64,000 bases of DNA from Chryseobacterium oncorhynchi (GCF_002899895.1 NZ_PPEI02000001.1:248001-312000); one strand, 5' to 3'. Numbered from the stretch's first letter, positions 35,203-44,504 are shown. Notes: a model not told the origin generated them from the sequence alone. Numbers and translations are program-made.

Positions 35203-36369
35203 TTATTTCTTTCTTCTTTCCAATTCCTTTTTAATCAATCCAAGCTCTCTTCCGGTTTGTCCGGCTACAGAAGTGTTTTCCTGAGCTCTTCTCGTAAGAT
35301 ATGGCACAACATCCTTTACAGGCCCATAAGGAAGATATTTAGCCACATTATAGCCCTTATCAGATAAGTAGAAAGTGATATTATCACTCATCCCGTAAAG
35401 CTGTCCAAAATAAATGTGTGGATTTCCGCTTTCCAGAGACTTAGTCTTCATCTTATCCATAATCAATTCTGAAGAGATCTCGTTATGGGTTCCAAAGAAT
35501 GCAGATACTTTATCCAAATGGTTCATGACAAAGTCAATTCCTGCATTATAATTTTTATCTGAAGCATCTTTGCTAGGCTGTATTGGATCCGGATACCCTT
35601 TTTCAGCAGCTCTGGCTCTTTCTTTCTCCATATAAGCGCCACGAACAATCTTATATCCGATAAAATAATTCTTTTCTCTTGCTCTCTGAAGATTGGCTTC
35701 CATATATTCCAGTCTTCCTGTTCTGTACATCTGGATAGTATTCCAAACGATAGGCTTTTCCTGGTTATATTTCTCCATCATCTCTTCGCAAAGGTGATCT
35801 GCCGCATCCTGCATCCAGGTTTCTTCAGCATCTACCATTACTTTTTTATCATTTTCATGACAAAGACTGCATACTTCATCAAACCTTTTTACTACTCTTT
35901 CCCATTCTTCTTTTTGACTTGTAGTAAGTTCAGCTCCTTTTCCAACAGCTTCATAAAGATCAATTCTTCCGAATGCTGTAGGCTTAAATACGATAAAAGG
36001 AATTGCCGGATTTCCTACTGAGAATCTTACAATGTCTTTAATTTCTTTGCATACCGCATCAAAGGTTTCCTCATCTTCCTTACCCTCTATGGAATAATCA
36101 AAAATACTTCCAACTCCTCTTTTGAAAAGCTGTTTCACAACTTTCATACTTTCCTCACGGGTTTCTCCTCCGCAAAACTGTTCAAATAAGGTCTTTTTTA
36201 CAATTCCTGTAACGAATGGAAAGTTATTATGTACTGTGAAATTAAGAACAGAGGTTCCTAGGCTTGTAAGAGCGGGCTGTTCAATCATTTTAAACATCCA
36301 GTAAGCCTTTCTCAATTGTGCATCTGACTTATCTGCAAACGCAACTTTTGTATCATTAAAAATGGGCAT
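35203..36369 (-). CDS. Proline dehydrogenase
   Basis: FAD enzyme that oxidises proline to pyrroline-5-carboxylate and passes electrons to the quinone pool. 388 residues, the monofunctional length, without the aldehyde dehydrogenase domain of PutA. The beta8-alpha8 barrel is recognisable by VMVDAEETWMQDAADHL, YKIVRGAYMEKERARA with the conserved Arg, FFGTHNEIS, YFGQLYGMSDNITFYL and the C-terminal YLTRRAQEN motif binding the carboxylate. ATG at 36369. A strong -7 box (TACCTTTGC on the minus strand) lies at 36393-36401. P5C dehydrogenase is not in the window. Confidence 0.9.
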   Translation of the reverse strand: MPIFNDTKVAFADKSDAQLRKAYWMFKMIEQPALTSLGTSVLNFTVHNNFPFVTGIVKKTLFEQFCGGETREESMKVVKQLFKRGVGSIFDYSIEGKEDEETFDAVCKEIKDIVRFSVGNPAIPFIVFKPTAFGRIDLYEAVGKGAELTTSQKEEWERVVKRFDEVCSLCHENDKKVMVDAEETWMQDAADHLCEEMMEKYNQEKPIVWNTIQMYRTGRLEYMEANLQRAREKNYFIGYKIVRGAYMEKERARAAEKGYPDPIQPSKDASDKNYNAGIDFVMNHLDKVSAFFGTHNEISSELIMDKMKTKSLESGNPHIYFGQLYGMSDNITFYLSDKGYNVAKYLPYGPVKDVVPYLTRRAQENTSVAGQTGRELGLIKKELERRKK

Positions 36370-36392
36370 TCCTATTTATTAAATTTAGTTAT

Positions 36393-36401
36393 GCAAAGGT
36401 A
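36393..36401 (-). promoter_or_regulatory. -7 promoter box of proline dehydrogenase
   Basis: TACCTTTGC on the minus strand, identical to the -7 box of the SRP RNA promoter, 24 bases upstream of the start codon. The -33 element is weak (TTTA near 36421). Confidence 0.5.
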
Positions 36402-36432
36402 ATAATAACCTCAGTTTATTTAAAGATTTTTT

Positions 36433-37362
36433 TTACAATTTATGCTCAATCCCATTGAGAAGCATTGCAATGATTCCAACGAAAACCCACAAACGTAATA
36501 CACTCAGTATAAGAAAGTTATTTCGTCGAGAAGCTTTCAAAAAAAGAAAGACACAAAAAATCATTACAAATAACCCGCCGGCAAAGTAATAAGCCATAAA
36601 GCCTTCCACACCGGTTTTGGTAATAATCTTCATAGAAACAGTCATGGTTACAATCAGTAAAGAAATCAGAATAATCTTTGTATTTCTTGCTTTAAAGTAA
36701 TTGGGAATAGTAGTATAGCCAAAAGTTTTATCTACACTTCTTGTAAGGGTATCCTTTACGATATCAATACATAAAAGGATAAGAAAAAGAAAGACAGCCA
36801 TCAGAAAAACTTTTTTGGAAAAGGTCTCATAATACACCATCATTCCAAAGAACGGATAAAGGGTAAGGCTGACAAAAGTAAGGTTATTGACTATAAGTAC
36901 CCGGCTTAATTTATGGCTGTAAAACCACATGAAAAACTGATAAACCACAAAAAAGATAAACACATTATGGGAAATCATCCATGCTACACCTAAGGAAATA
37001 GCACTAAGCCCCAAATAGGCATATAAAAAATACTTTTGTTTGATAAAACTCTGTACCCGGGTTCTGAAAGGTTTTACAACGGAATCTTTTTCAAGATCAT
37101 AAAACTGGTTGATAATTCCACCTGCTAAAATGGTAAGAACGGTACAGAAAATAATGCCGTGCACCTTAAAGTCAAAGACAAAACTCTTGAAAGATTCATC
37201 CTGATTGAACAGGAAGAAAGTAGAAACATAAAGGGCAAATGTCAACAAGGCTGCTACAAAAAAGCGCGCGCCAAGCAGAAAGCCCACGAATTGTGAAAAT
37301 CTATAAGATAGAGATTTCGAAATATAGTTTTTAGATTGGAAAGTTTCTTTTTCAGAATTCAT
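36433..37362 (-). CDS. UbiA-family prenyltransferase-like membrane protein
   Basis: 309 residues with eight or nine predicted membrane helices. The Asp-rich motifs are recognisable: GGIINQFYDLEKDSVVKP near residues 82-99 (NxxxDxxxD form) and DIVKDTLTRSVDKTFGYTTI near 199-218. This matches the UbiA superfamily, whose members transfer a prenyl group to an aromatic or sugar acceptor at the inner membrane. The acceptor is unknown; MenA of this organism is encoded elsewhere (10342), so this is a different member. It starts 10 bases after the mevalonate-kinase-like stop, suggesting a joint isoprenoid function. Confidence 0.72.
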   Translation of the reverse strand: MNSEKETFQSKNYISKSLSYRFSQFVGFLLGARFFVAALLTFALYVSTFFLFNQDESFKSFVFDFKVHGIIFCTVLTILAGGIINQFYDLEKDSVVKPFRTRVQSFIKQKYFLYAYLGLSAISLGVAWMISHNVFIFFVVYQFFMWFYSHKLSRVLIVNNLTFVSLTLYPFFGMMVYYETFSKKVFLMAVFLFLILLCIDIVKDTLTRSVDKTFGYTTIPNYFKARNTKIILISLLIVTMTVSMKIITKTGVEGFMAYYFAGGLFVMIFCVFLFLKASRRNNFLILSVLRLWVFVGIIAMLLNGIEHKL

Positions 37363-37372
37363 TCCAATCTAT

Positions 37373-38299
37373 TTAAAATCTGTAAATCACTTCTTTTTGG
37401 AAGCCTTCAAGCATTTTTTCTGCTTTTTCGTAATCTTGAGTAAAGCCCAGAATATAACCTCCACCCCCGCTTCCGCAGAGTTTTAAGTAGTATGCATTGG
37501 AATCCAAACCTTTTTTCCAGATCTTAAAAATACTTTCAGGAATCATGGGACGGAAATGTTCATAAGCCCAATGAGAAAGTTTTTTAAGGTTTCTAAAGAA
37601 AGGATTCATATCTTTTTTCAGGAAAGCCTCAATACAAGCATTGTTGTAACGGATAAACTCTTCCTTCAGTGTTTTACGGAATCCTTCGGTCTTCATTTTT
37701 TCAAAGAAGATTTGTATCATTGGACCGGTTTCTCCTGTTATTCCAGAATCGATAAGGAAGATCGCTCCTTTTCCTTCTTGTCCTTCAGGAATTGATACTC
37801 TGTCCAGATTTTCTTTATTTTCGATGAGAATAGGCAGATTCATGTAACAGATCAGTGGATCCATTCCAGAACTTTTACCATGGAAATAGCTTTCCATTTC
37901 ACCGAAAATTGCTTTTAATTTTTTTAGATTTTCCTTTGAGATATTTTCAGGATTCAGTTTGCTTACTGAGTATTTTTCGAATATAGCAGCTACCAAAGCT
38001 CCTGAGCTTCCTACTCCATATCCCTGAGGAATATTAGAATCGAAGAAAAGTCCGTTTGAAATATCGCTTTTGAGGCTTTCAATATCCAATGTAAAATCAT
38101 CAGAAAGATCAAGCGTTGTAAGAAAGTCTGAATATTTCTGCAGATGCCTGTTCGAGTTAAGTTCAAATTCAGAACTTAAATCTGAGAATTTCAAAGTTCC
38201 TTTATAGAAGCTGTAAGGTACTACAAGCCCCTGGGAATCTTCAATCATTCCATATTCTCCAAACAGAATTATTTTTGCATAAAATAGAGGGTTGGTCAT
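37373..38299 (-). CDS. GHMP kinase, mevalonate-kinase-like
   Basis: 308 residues from the ATG at 38299 (MTNPLFYAKIILFGEYG). The upstream in-frame ATG at 38353 overlaps a probable promoter. The GHMP ATP-binding motif is IPQGYGVGSSGALVAAIF near residue 100; other signs are FHGKSSGMDPLICYMN and a C-terminal KLCGSGGGGYILGF. Together these fit mevalonate kinase in Bacteroidota, which phosphorylates mevalonate for the isoprenoid pathway. Other GHMP kinases such as diphosphomevalonate decarboxylase cannot be excluded, but the FGEYG start supports a kinase. Co-transcribed with the UbiA-like gene. Confidence 0.8.
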   Translation of the reverse strand: MTNPLFYAKIILFGEYGMIEDSQGLVVPYSFYKGTLKFSDLSSEFELNSNRHLQKYSDFLTTLDLSDDFTLDIESLKSDISNGLFFDSNIPQGYGVGSSGALVAAIFEKYSVSKLNPENISKENLKKLKAIFGEMESYFHGKSSGMDPLICYMNLPILIENKENLDRVSIPEGQEGKGAIFLIDSGITGETGPMIQIFFEKMKTEGFRKTLKEEFIRYNNACIEAFLKKDMNPFFRNLKKLSHWAYEHFRPMIPESIFKIWKKGLDSNAYYLKLCGSGGGGYILGFTQDYEKAEKMLEGFQKEVIYRF

Positions 38300-38318
38300 T
38301 TTGACAATAAATCTTTTT

Positions 38319-38354
38319 GCAAAGTTAAAAATTATTCCGCTGAATATAAGCAAA
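38319..38354 (-). promoter_or_regulatory. Candidate promoter of the GHMP kinase-UbiA unit
   Basis: The minus strand shows TAACTTTGC (38319-38327) with TTTG at 38351-38354. The 23-base spacer is longer than the typical 19-21, so the -33 part is tentative. It supports the start at 38299. Confidence 0.45.
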
Positions 38355-38469
38355 AGCCAGGCCGAATTATCAACTGTTTTGCTTTTATTCTATTCAATTA
38401 CTATTTAAAAATACAAAAAAAGCTTCATATTTCAATATTTATTTCTTAAAAATATCTAATACGACAAAA

Positions 38470-38495
38470 AAAAGACGTTAAAAATAACGTCTTTT
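38470..38495 (-). terminator. Terminator after the UMF1-type MFS gene
   Basis: 11-bp stem AAAAGACGTTA/TAACGTCTTTT with a 4-base loop and T-run on the minus strand. Confidence 0.88.
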
Positions 38496-38501
38496 AATTT
38501 T

Positions 38502-39992
38502 TTATAATGTTTCTCTGTCTTTTCGCATCGTAACTTTCAGGAATCGGATTAATACTAATCCTGCCCCAAAAAACACGGTCATGGATAAAGCCGCAATACG
38601 CATGTTATTAAAGTGCTCAATCAATGTTGCAAAGATAAATGTACCAATAATGATCGCTATCTTTTCCAATACATCATAGAAACTGAAATAGGTAGTGTTT
38701 TCCATGGAGTTTTCCGGAAGTAACTTTGAGTAAGTAGATCTGGACATAGCCTGAAGACCTCCCATTACCAATCCTACTACTGCAGCCACTCCATAGAATT
38801 GATATTCTACTGTAGGGTTTTCTTTATTTAAGAAATAAGCCCATAAACAAGCTACAATCCATAGAAAAATTGCTATTGAGATTACGTTTCTGTTTCCTAT
38901 CTTTTTGGATAACCTTGAGAAAATAACAGCACCAATAATAGCTTCAATCTGAATCACCAAAAGGGTTCCAATCAATTTATCCTGCGCAAGGTTGATTTCG
39001 CTTTTCCCAAATAGGGTTGCCATAAGGAAGATTGTCTGCATTCCTACACTGTAGAAGAAAAAACTGGACAGGAAGAATTTCAGGTTTCTATCCTTGAAAA
39101 GCTCTCCACCTACTTTAAACAATTCATGGAAACTTTCTTTCGCAATATCCTTGTAGAAGCTCATGTTATCTTTTAGCACTTCAAAAAAGCCACCTTGTTC
39201 TTCATGTTTTTTAAAGATATTCTTGTAATTCAGTAACACAAGATCTTTCGGAAGCTTATCTTTTACATCCCCAAACTGAGGAAGATGCTTGAAAGTGTAT
39301 TGTGAAAACCCAAACCACCATGCACCGGTCAACAGGAAGCTGATTCTTGTGAATAATAGCTGTTGTGCTGCTCCTTTAGCAAAAACCTGGATCAATATTA
39401 GACAAATTACTACTAAAACTACTGATCCTAGGTACCCATAAACATACCCTCTTGCAGAAAGTGCATCCTGCCTATCAGGTGTTGCAATATCCGGAAGAAA
39501 CGAGTTGTAGAATACTAAACTTCCCCAGAATCCGACACTCGCCGTGATACTGAAAAGAAGCCCCAGAAATACGTTATGCATTCCCGTGAACATAGCCAAT
39601 CCCATACAAGATGTTGCTCCCAAATAGCAGAAGAACTGTAGGAATGATTTTTTATTACCAATGGTATCCGCCAGGGAAGATAAAAATGGAGACAGCAATA
39701 CAACAATAAAGAATGATATTGTTAATGAATACCCATATACCGCATCTGGTTGGTATTCATTTCCGAAGATCTTGATCATATGCCTCACCGGGACATCAAT
39801 CCACTTTTTTGTTTCTGCTACATATTCCTTTTTCTCATACGCTGTGGTAAGGATAGAGTAATAAATAGGGAAAATGGTAGAGGTAATAACCAGGGAATAC
39901 ACGGAGTTTGCCCAGTCATATACAGCCCAAGCCTTCATAATCTTTGGATTATTCTTTATGTTTTTAGGCTGTCGATTCTCAGTTTCAGACAT
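38502..39992 (-). CDS. MFS transporter, UMF1/Atg22-like
   Basis: 496 residues with 11-12 predicted helices. The N-terminus carries KAWAVYDWANSVYSLVITST, diagnostic of the UMF1/Atg22-like MFS family; a central loop of about 70 residues (KDKLPKDLVLLNYKNIFKKH) separates the two halves, and VMGGLQAMSRSTYSKLLPE is typical of the second half. Members move small molecules such as amino acids across the inner membrane, but the substrate here is unknown. It is transcribed alone, between the thiolase terminator and its own hairpin. A -7 box (TATTTTTG on the minus strand) lies at 40014-40021. Confidence 0.85.
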   Translation of the reverse strand: MSETENRQPKNIKNNPKIMKAWAVYDWANSVYSLVITSTIFPIYYSILTTAYEKKEYVAETKKWIDVPVRHMIKIFGNEYQPDAVYGYSLTISFFIVVLLSPFLSSLADTIGNKKSFLQFFCYLGATSCMGLAMFTGMHNVFLGLLFSITASVGFWGSLVFYNSFLPDIATPDRQDALSARGYVYGYLGSVVLVVICLILIQVFAKGAAQQLLFTRISFLLTGAWWFGFSQYTFKHLPQFGDVKDKLPKDLVLLNYKNIFKKHEEQGGFFEVLKDNMSFYKDIAKESFHELFKVGGELFKDRNLKFFLSSFFFYSVGMQTIFLMATLFGKSEINLAQDKLIGTLLVIQIEAIIGAVIFSRLSKKIGNRNVISIAIFLWIVACLWAYFLNKENPTVEYQFYGVAAVVGLVMGGLQAMSRSTYSKLLPENSMENTTYFSFYDVLEKIAIIIGTFIFATLIEHFNNMRIAALSMTVFFGAGLVLIRFLKVTMRKDRETL

Positions 39993-40027
39993 TTCAATTA
40001 AATATTAGTAGCACAAAAATAGAAAAA

Positions 40028-40076
40028 CCATTAAGAAATGGGTTATTTTTTAAAAAAATTATACATTTCTTAATGG
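40028..40076 (-). terminator. Long hairpin after the thiolase gene
   Basis: 13-bp perfect inverted repeat CCATTAAGAAATG/CATTTCTTAATGG around a 23-base AT-rich loop, followed by TTTTTC on the minus strand. The -7 box of the MFS gene lies right beside it. Confidence 0.65.
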
Positions 40077-40098
40077 TAATATATTCTGAAACAGAATA

Positions 40099-41277
40099 TT
40101 AGATATTTTCAATCACGATAGCAGAAGCTCCACCACCACCGTTGCAGATAGCTGCGGCACCGTATTTTGCATTATTTTGCTTCAATACGTTGATTAATGT
40201 AACAATGATTCTTGAACCTGAACTTCCTAGTGGATGTCCTAATGCTACAGCTCCTCCGTTTACATTAACTTTAGAAGCGTCTAATTTAAGGATTTGGTTG
40301 TTTGCCAATCCTACTACAGAGAAAGCTTCATTAAACTCAAAGAAATCGATATCTGATACTTCCAAACCTGCTTTTTTAAGAGCGATAGGCAATGCCTTAG
40401 CTGGTGCAGTTGTAAAGTTTTCAGGCTCTTGTGCTGCATCAGCATAAGAAACGATTTTTGCTAATGGCTTAAGGCCTAGTTCTTCCATTTTTTCCTTAGA
40501 AACAAGAATTAATGCAGAAGCTCCATCATTTAATGTAGAAGCATTAGCTGCAGTTACTGTTCCTCCTTCTTTTTTGAAAACAGTAGGAAGTGTTGTAATT
40601 CTGTCAAAGTTTACCGCTTTGTATTCTTCGTCTTCAGCAAAAATTACAGGCTCTCCTTTTCTTTGAGGAATAGAAACAGGAACAATTTCTTCGTTGAATT
40701 TACCTTCGCTCCAAGATTTTGCAGCTCTTTTATAAGATTCTATAGCAAAATTATCCTGATCTTCTCTTGTGATGCTGTAATCCTCTGCGCATTTCTCTGC
40801 GCATACACCCATATGTACTTTGTTATAAACGTCTGTAAGACCGTCCAGTACCATACCATCCAACATTTTGATATCGCCTAGTTTTGTAGCAACTCTTGCA
40901 TTATAATAATGAGGAACTAAAGACATATTTTCCATACCTCCTGCAACAATTACTTCTGCATCACCAGCCTTGATAGCCTGTGCTGCCATTGTTACAGCCT
41001 TCATTCCTGAAGCACAAACTTTATTTACGGTAGTAGAAGGTGTATTGATTGAAAGACCTGCTCCTAAAGCAACCTGACGAGCTGGCGCCTGTCCTTCACC
41101 TGCCTGCAAAACATTCCCCATATAAATTTCCTGAACATTAGCAGGATCTAAACCGATTTTATCTAATGCTCCTTTCACGGCAGTAGCTCCTAGTTTTGTA
41201 GCTGGAACTGTTGACAAACTTCCCATAAAACTCCCCATAGGTGTTCTTACTGCGGAAACAATGAATACTTCTTTCAT
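40099..41277 (-). CDS. Acetyl-CoA C-acyltransferase (thiolase)
   Basis: 392 residues, type II thiolase: condenses or cleaves acyl-CoA with CoA in fatty acid or acetoacetate metabolism. Catalytic features: nucleophilic Cys in NKVCASGMKAV (about residue 88), FNEAFSVVG, GGAVALGHPLGSSGSRI with the catalytic His, and CNGGGGASA with the second Cys. The sequence is close to acetyl-CoA acetyltransferase (AtoB-like), but a role in beta-oxidation is also possible. Upstream gene spacing (58 bases) allows co-transcription with the two small envelope genes, though no link is obvious. Confidence 0.9.
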   Translation of the reverse strand: MKEVFIVSAVRTPMGSFMGSLSTVPATKLGATAVKGALDKIGLDPANVQEIYMGNVLQAGEGQAPARQVALGAGLSINTPSTTVNKVCASGMKAVTMAAQAIKAGDAEVIVAGGMENMSLVPHYYNARVATKLGDIKMLDGMVLDGLTDVYNKVHMGVCAEKCAEDYSITREDQDNFAIESYKRAAKSWSEGKFNEEIVPVSIPQRKGEPVIFAEDEEYKAVNFDRITTLPTVFKKEGGTVTAANASTLNDGASALILVSKEKMEELGLKPLAKIVSYADAAQEPENFTTAPAKALPIALKKAGLEVSDIDFFEFNEAFSVVGLANNQILKLDASKVNVNGGAVALGHPLGSSGSRIIVTLINVLKQNNAKYGAAAICNGGGGASAIVIENI

Positions 41278-41335
41278 GTATATAATTTTTATTTTTAGCT
41301 AAAATGAAACTACTGCTCCATTTTAATAATTAAAT

Positions 41336-41746
41336 TTATTTTACTTTTATGTAAACTGCGTTAAATTCAGATTTTTCAATCTTAATATTGACTTTAAGAA
41401 GATTATCCTGTGTGGCAACCACTTGGTTATTAAAAACATCTCCTATCTGAACCGGATCATTTTTATCAGTTTTTTCCATTACAATTGCTTTATAGTTGCA
41501 ATCATCTACAAAAACCAATGTTGATTTTATATAATCTTTACCATTGTTTAAATATTCGGTTTGAACATTATCCTTAATGGTCATATACCAAATGCTTTCC
41601 GGATAATTAGCCCGTAAAAATTTACCCTCCTTTATATTGGAACATTTAACAGGGTTATCTGGCTTTTTCTGCTCAGTTTTCTGAGATTTGGCTTGTGTTC
41701 CTGCCAAGAGTAAAATCCCAACTGAAAATACTTTAAAAAGGTTCAT
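41336..41746 (-). CDS. Secreted protein of unknown function
   Basis: 136 residues with a signal peptide (MNLFKVFSVGILLLAGTQAKS, cleavage near 22) and a beta-strand-rich mature part holding two cysteines in CSNIKEGKF and DDCNYKA that could form a disulphide. I do not recognise the family. The gene starts 2 bases after the stop of the four-helix membrane protein gene, so the two are almost certainly co-transcribed. Confidence 0.65.
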   Translation of the reverse strand: MNLFKVFSVGILLLAGTQAKSQKTEQKKPDNPVKCSNIKEGKFLRANYPESIWYMTIKDNVQTEYLNNGKDYIKSTLVFVDDCNYKAIVMEKTDKNDPVQIGDVFNNQVVATQDNLLKVNIKIEKSEFNAVYIKVK

Positions 41747-41748
41747 AC

Positions 41749-42153
41749 TTATATTTGTGTTCGTTGATTTACTTTTTTACTATTTCCGGCTAAAACCATC
41801 ATAAAAGCCCCTAAAAATTCTACAGCCCAACCCCACTTTAGTTTAACAACTCCTGCAAAGGTCTCTCTCCAGGATTTAAAGGGTAAAAAGCTGAAGTATT
41901 CTAAAGACTGCATTTTGACAGCTACCAAGGTGAATGCAAATAAAACAATAAGCAGAATACCAAAAAACCTTACGATTTTTGCACTGTTATTTACAATTCC
42001 AAAAACGGCACATGCGGCAAAGATCCAACATGCAATAGCCAAATAATGATCGAGCTTCCAATAGTTCCAGTTACCTATGATAGGAACATGCACCAAAGGC
42101 AAAAAACTCCCTACCACTACTAATAACAATCCTAATAATTGAATATTTTTCAT
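41749..42153 (-). CDS. Small membrane protein, unknown function
   Basis: 134 residues from the ATG at 42153; an in-frame upstream ATG at 42189 would add an unlikely MCFFLYFGTLVN prefix. Four predicted helices: MKNIQLLGLLLVVVGSFLPL, a helix near 35-55, one near 60-78 and one near the C-terminus after GWAVEFLGAFMMVLAG. No family recognised. It is tightly linked (2 bases) to the following secreted protein gene, which suggests a shared envelope role. Confidence 0.6.
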   Translation of the reverse strand: MKNIQLLGLLLVVVGSFLPLVHVPIIGNWNYWKLDHYLAIACWIFAACAVFGIVNNSAKIVRFFGILLIVLFAFTLVAVKMQSLEYFSFLPFKSWRETFAGVVKLKWGWAVEFLGAFMMVLAGNSKKVNQRTQI

Positions 42154-42395
42154 ATTTACTAAAGTGCCAAAATACAAAAAAAAACACATTTTTAAATCAT
42201 CTGTTTCTAAACATACATTTCACTTCCCTAACAATCATTAGTTATAACAAAACATGTTTAGATTTAAAAATTTAACAATAATAAATGTATTTTATTAAAT
42301 AATTAAAAAATAAGATTTATTGATACGATAATTTTTAAATCACTTTTTATGCTTATCAGAAGTTAAACTTAATTATGGAATGGTTTTCAAATAAA

Positions 42396-42427
42396 AAAAT
42401 TGCACTCTCTTACGAAAGTGCAATTTT
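42396..42427 (-). terminator. Terminator after the nucleoside permease
   Basis: 11-bp stem AAAATTGCACT/AGTGCAATTTT with a 10-base loop, T-rich on the minus strand. Confidence 0.85.
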
Positions 42428-42448
42428 ATATTTTATTATTTAATTGAA

Positions 42449-43831
42449 TTAATGCTTCACTGAAGATACGTCTTCAGGCTTATGCTTATGTTTAAATAAA
42501 ACCGCAAAGAATATAGCAAGAACCAATGAGTAGATTGCAAATGAAAGCCATATCTGATGCCAATCTTTTACCATAACAACAGAAGAAAGGCTACCGTCAG
42601 AGTTTACCACTGCATTAAAGCTATTTTTCAGAATTCCCAAGAACGTAGGGTTATCTGGAGTAGTTTCTAAATAGGTAGACAGATCTGTAGCTGTTGTAAA
42701 TTTATGGGTAAAGAATTTATCGATAGCCCAACCTGCAATATAACTGCCAAAAACAGCTCCAAAACCATTGGTCATCATCATAAACAATCCTTGTGCTGAT
42801 GAACGAATCTTCCTGTCTGTTGTAGTCTCTACGAAAAGTGATCCTGAGATATTAAAGAAATCGAAAGCCATTCCGTATACGATACATGAAAGGACAATTA
42901 AAGATAATCCAAATCCGTCCGGAACTCCATAGGCAAAGAATCCAAATCTTAATACCCATGCCAGCATAGACATTAGCATTACTTTTTTGATACCAAATTT
43001 TTTCAGGAAGAAAGGAATTGCTAAAATAAATAGCGTCTCTGAAACCTGAGAAATTGACATAATGATTGTAGACCTCTGTACTACGAATGAATCTGCATAT
43101 TTCGGAAAGTGAGCAAATTCACTTAGGAATACATCTCCATAAGCATTCGTTAGCTGAAGTGCAGCTCCCAAAAGCATTGAAAACAAAAAGAACAATGCCA
43201 TTTTATAGTCTCCAAAAAGCTTAAATGCATTTAATCCTAATTGCTCTGATAATGGTGAATTTTTATCGATTAATTTTTGAGGCGGACATTTCGGCAATGT
43301 AAGAGCATAAATTCCTAGAAATATAGCAACCGCTCCACCGATATAAAATTGTCCTTCCGTCGCTTTATTTCCACTAAGGTTGGTAATCCACATGGCTACA
43401 ATAAAACCGATGGTTCCCCATACACGAATCGGTGGGAAATCTTTTACTACATCAAAATTATTATTCTTCAAAATCGTGTAAGAAATTGAATTAGCTAGGG
43501 CAATGGTAGGCATATAAAAACACATCGCAACAAGCATTACCGAGAAAAAAGAATTCGGGTCTGCAGAATGCGGCAATATGAAAAGTATAACCCCGTAAAG
43601 GATGTGTAGTACTGAAAAGATACGCTCGGCATTTATCCAACGGTCAGCGATAATTCCAGTAATGGTAGGCATAAATATGGAAGCAATTCCCATTGTTCCG
43701 AAAACAGCTCCAAACTGTGTTCCTTCCCAATGTTTTGTGCCAAACCAGAAGTTTGCCATCGTAATCAGCCATGCTCCCCAGACAAAAAACTGGAGAAAAC
43801 TGAGGATGGTCAGTCGTAATTTTAAATTCAT
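42449..43831 (-). CDS. Nucleoside permease-like MFS transporter (NupG/XapB family)
   Basis: 460 residues, 12 predicted helices. The N-terminus LRLTILSFLQFFVWGAWLIT and the following GTQFGAVFGTMGIASIFMPT and IIADRWINAERI are characteristic of the nucleoside:H+ symporter family (NupG/XapB). The later SAQGLFMMMTNGFGAVFGSY supports this. Predicted to import nucleosides across the inner membrane. The gene is transcribed alone, 22 bases after the DUF151 gene start region on the same strand, and ends at its own terminator. Specificity among purine and pyrimidine nucleosides is not decidable. Confidence 0.82.
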   Translation of the reverse strand: MNLKLRLTILSFLQFFVWGAWLITMANFWFGTKHWEGTQFGAVFGTMGIASIFMPTITGIIADRWINAERIFSVLHILYGVILFILPHSADPNSFFSVMLVAMCFYMPTIALANSISYTILKNNNFDVVKDFPPIRVWGTIGFIVAMWITNLSGNKATEGQFYIGGAVAIFLGIYALTLPKCPPQKLIDKNSPLSEQLGLNAFKLFGDYKMALFFLFSMLLGAALQLTNAYGDVFLSEFAHFPKYADSFVVQRSTIIMSISQVSETLFILAIPFFLKKFGIKKVMLMSMLAWVLRFGFFAYGVPDGFGLSLIVLSCIVYGMAFDFFNISGSLFVETTTDRKIRSSAQGLFMMMTNGFGAVFGSYIAGWAIDKFFTHKFTTATDLSTYLETTPDNPTFLGILKNSFNAVVNSDGSLSSVVMVKDWHQIWLSFAIYSLVLAIFFAVLFKHKHKPEDVSSVKH

Positions 43832-43853
43832 AGTCTATATAAAATATCTCTTT

Positions 43854-44453
43854 TTAGTCAATTTTCTTTTTCCTTCTCTTGATTTCCTCCTGGATTTCAA
43901 GAGCGGTATCATAATCTTCTTCTTTAACGGCATCATCCAATAATTTCTGAAGTTCTTCCATGGAAAGAGATGTTAAGGCATCTTCGGTTTGTACCGTTTC
44001 TGAGAAAGTCTGTTCTTCTTTCGAAACATCTTCCAATTCTAATAAAATCCCAGCCTCGTTTAGCACTTGCTGTGTTGTAAAAATTGGCGCATCAAATCTC
44101 ACGGCCATAGCAACAGCATCTGAAGTTCTTGCATCAAGGATTAATTCTTCTTCGTTAACCTTATTTTTAAAGTTAATATTTGAAAAGAATACACCATCTA
44201 CAATCTGGTAAATGATAACAGAAACCAGCTCATAATTGGTAGAAACTATAAATTTTGTGAATAAGTCATGGGTAAGGGGACGCGGTGGATGGATATCTTT
44301 TTCCAGTCCAAGAGAGATAGATTGGGCTTCGAAGTTTCCTATAACAACAGGTAATTTTATGTGTGTTTCTTCATGCTCCAGTAACAATGCGTACGCCCCT
44401 GATTGTGTCTGGCTGTACGATATTCCGCGAATAATTAGCTGTTTATAATCCAT
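43854..44453 (-). CDS. Bifunctional nuclease (DUF151) domain protein with UVR motif
   Basis: 199 residues. Residues 1-125 match the bifunctional nuclease fold: ALLLEHEETHIKLPVVIGNFEAQ, then DIHPPRPLTHDLF and ARTSDAVAMAVRFDAPIF, all conserved in the family. The C-terminus (about 163-198) has a UvrB/UvrC-type helical hairpin, EELQKLLDDAVKEEDYDTAL. Such proteins degrade RNA or DNA in plants and Thermotoga; the physiological role in Bacteroidota is unknown. It is followed closely by the nucleoside permease on the same strand, an interesting pairing of nuclease and nucleoside uptake. A -7 box (TATATTTG on the minus strand) is at 44460. Confidence 0.85.
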   Translation of the reverse strand: MDYKQLIIRGISYSQTQSGAYALLLEHEETHIKLPVVIGNFEAQSISLGLEKDIHPPRPLTHDLFTKFIVSTNYELVSVIIYQIVDGVFFSNINFKNKVNEEELILDARTSDAVAMAVRFDAPIFTTQQVLNEAGILLELEDVSKEEQTFSETVQTEDALTSLSMEELQKLLDDAVKEEDYDTALEIQEEIKRRKKKID

Positions 44454-44504
44454 AGCTACAAATATAGATTAATTTTTTATTGTGATTTCACTTTTTTACA
44501 CAAA

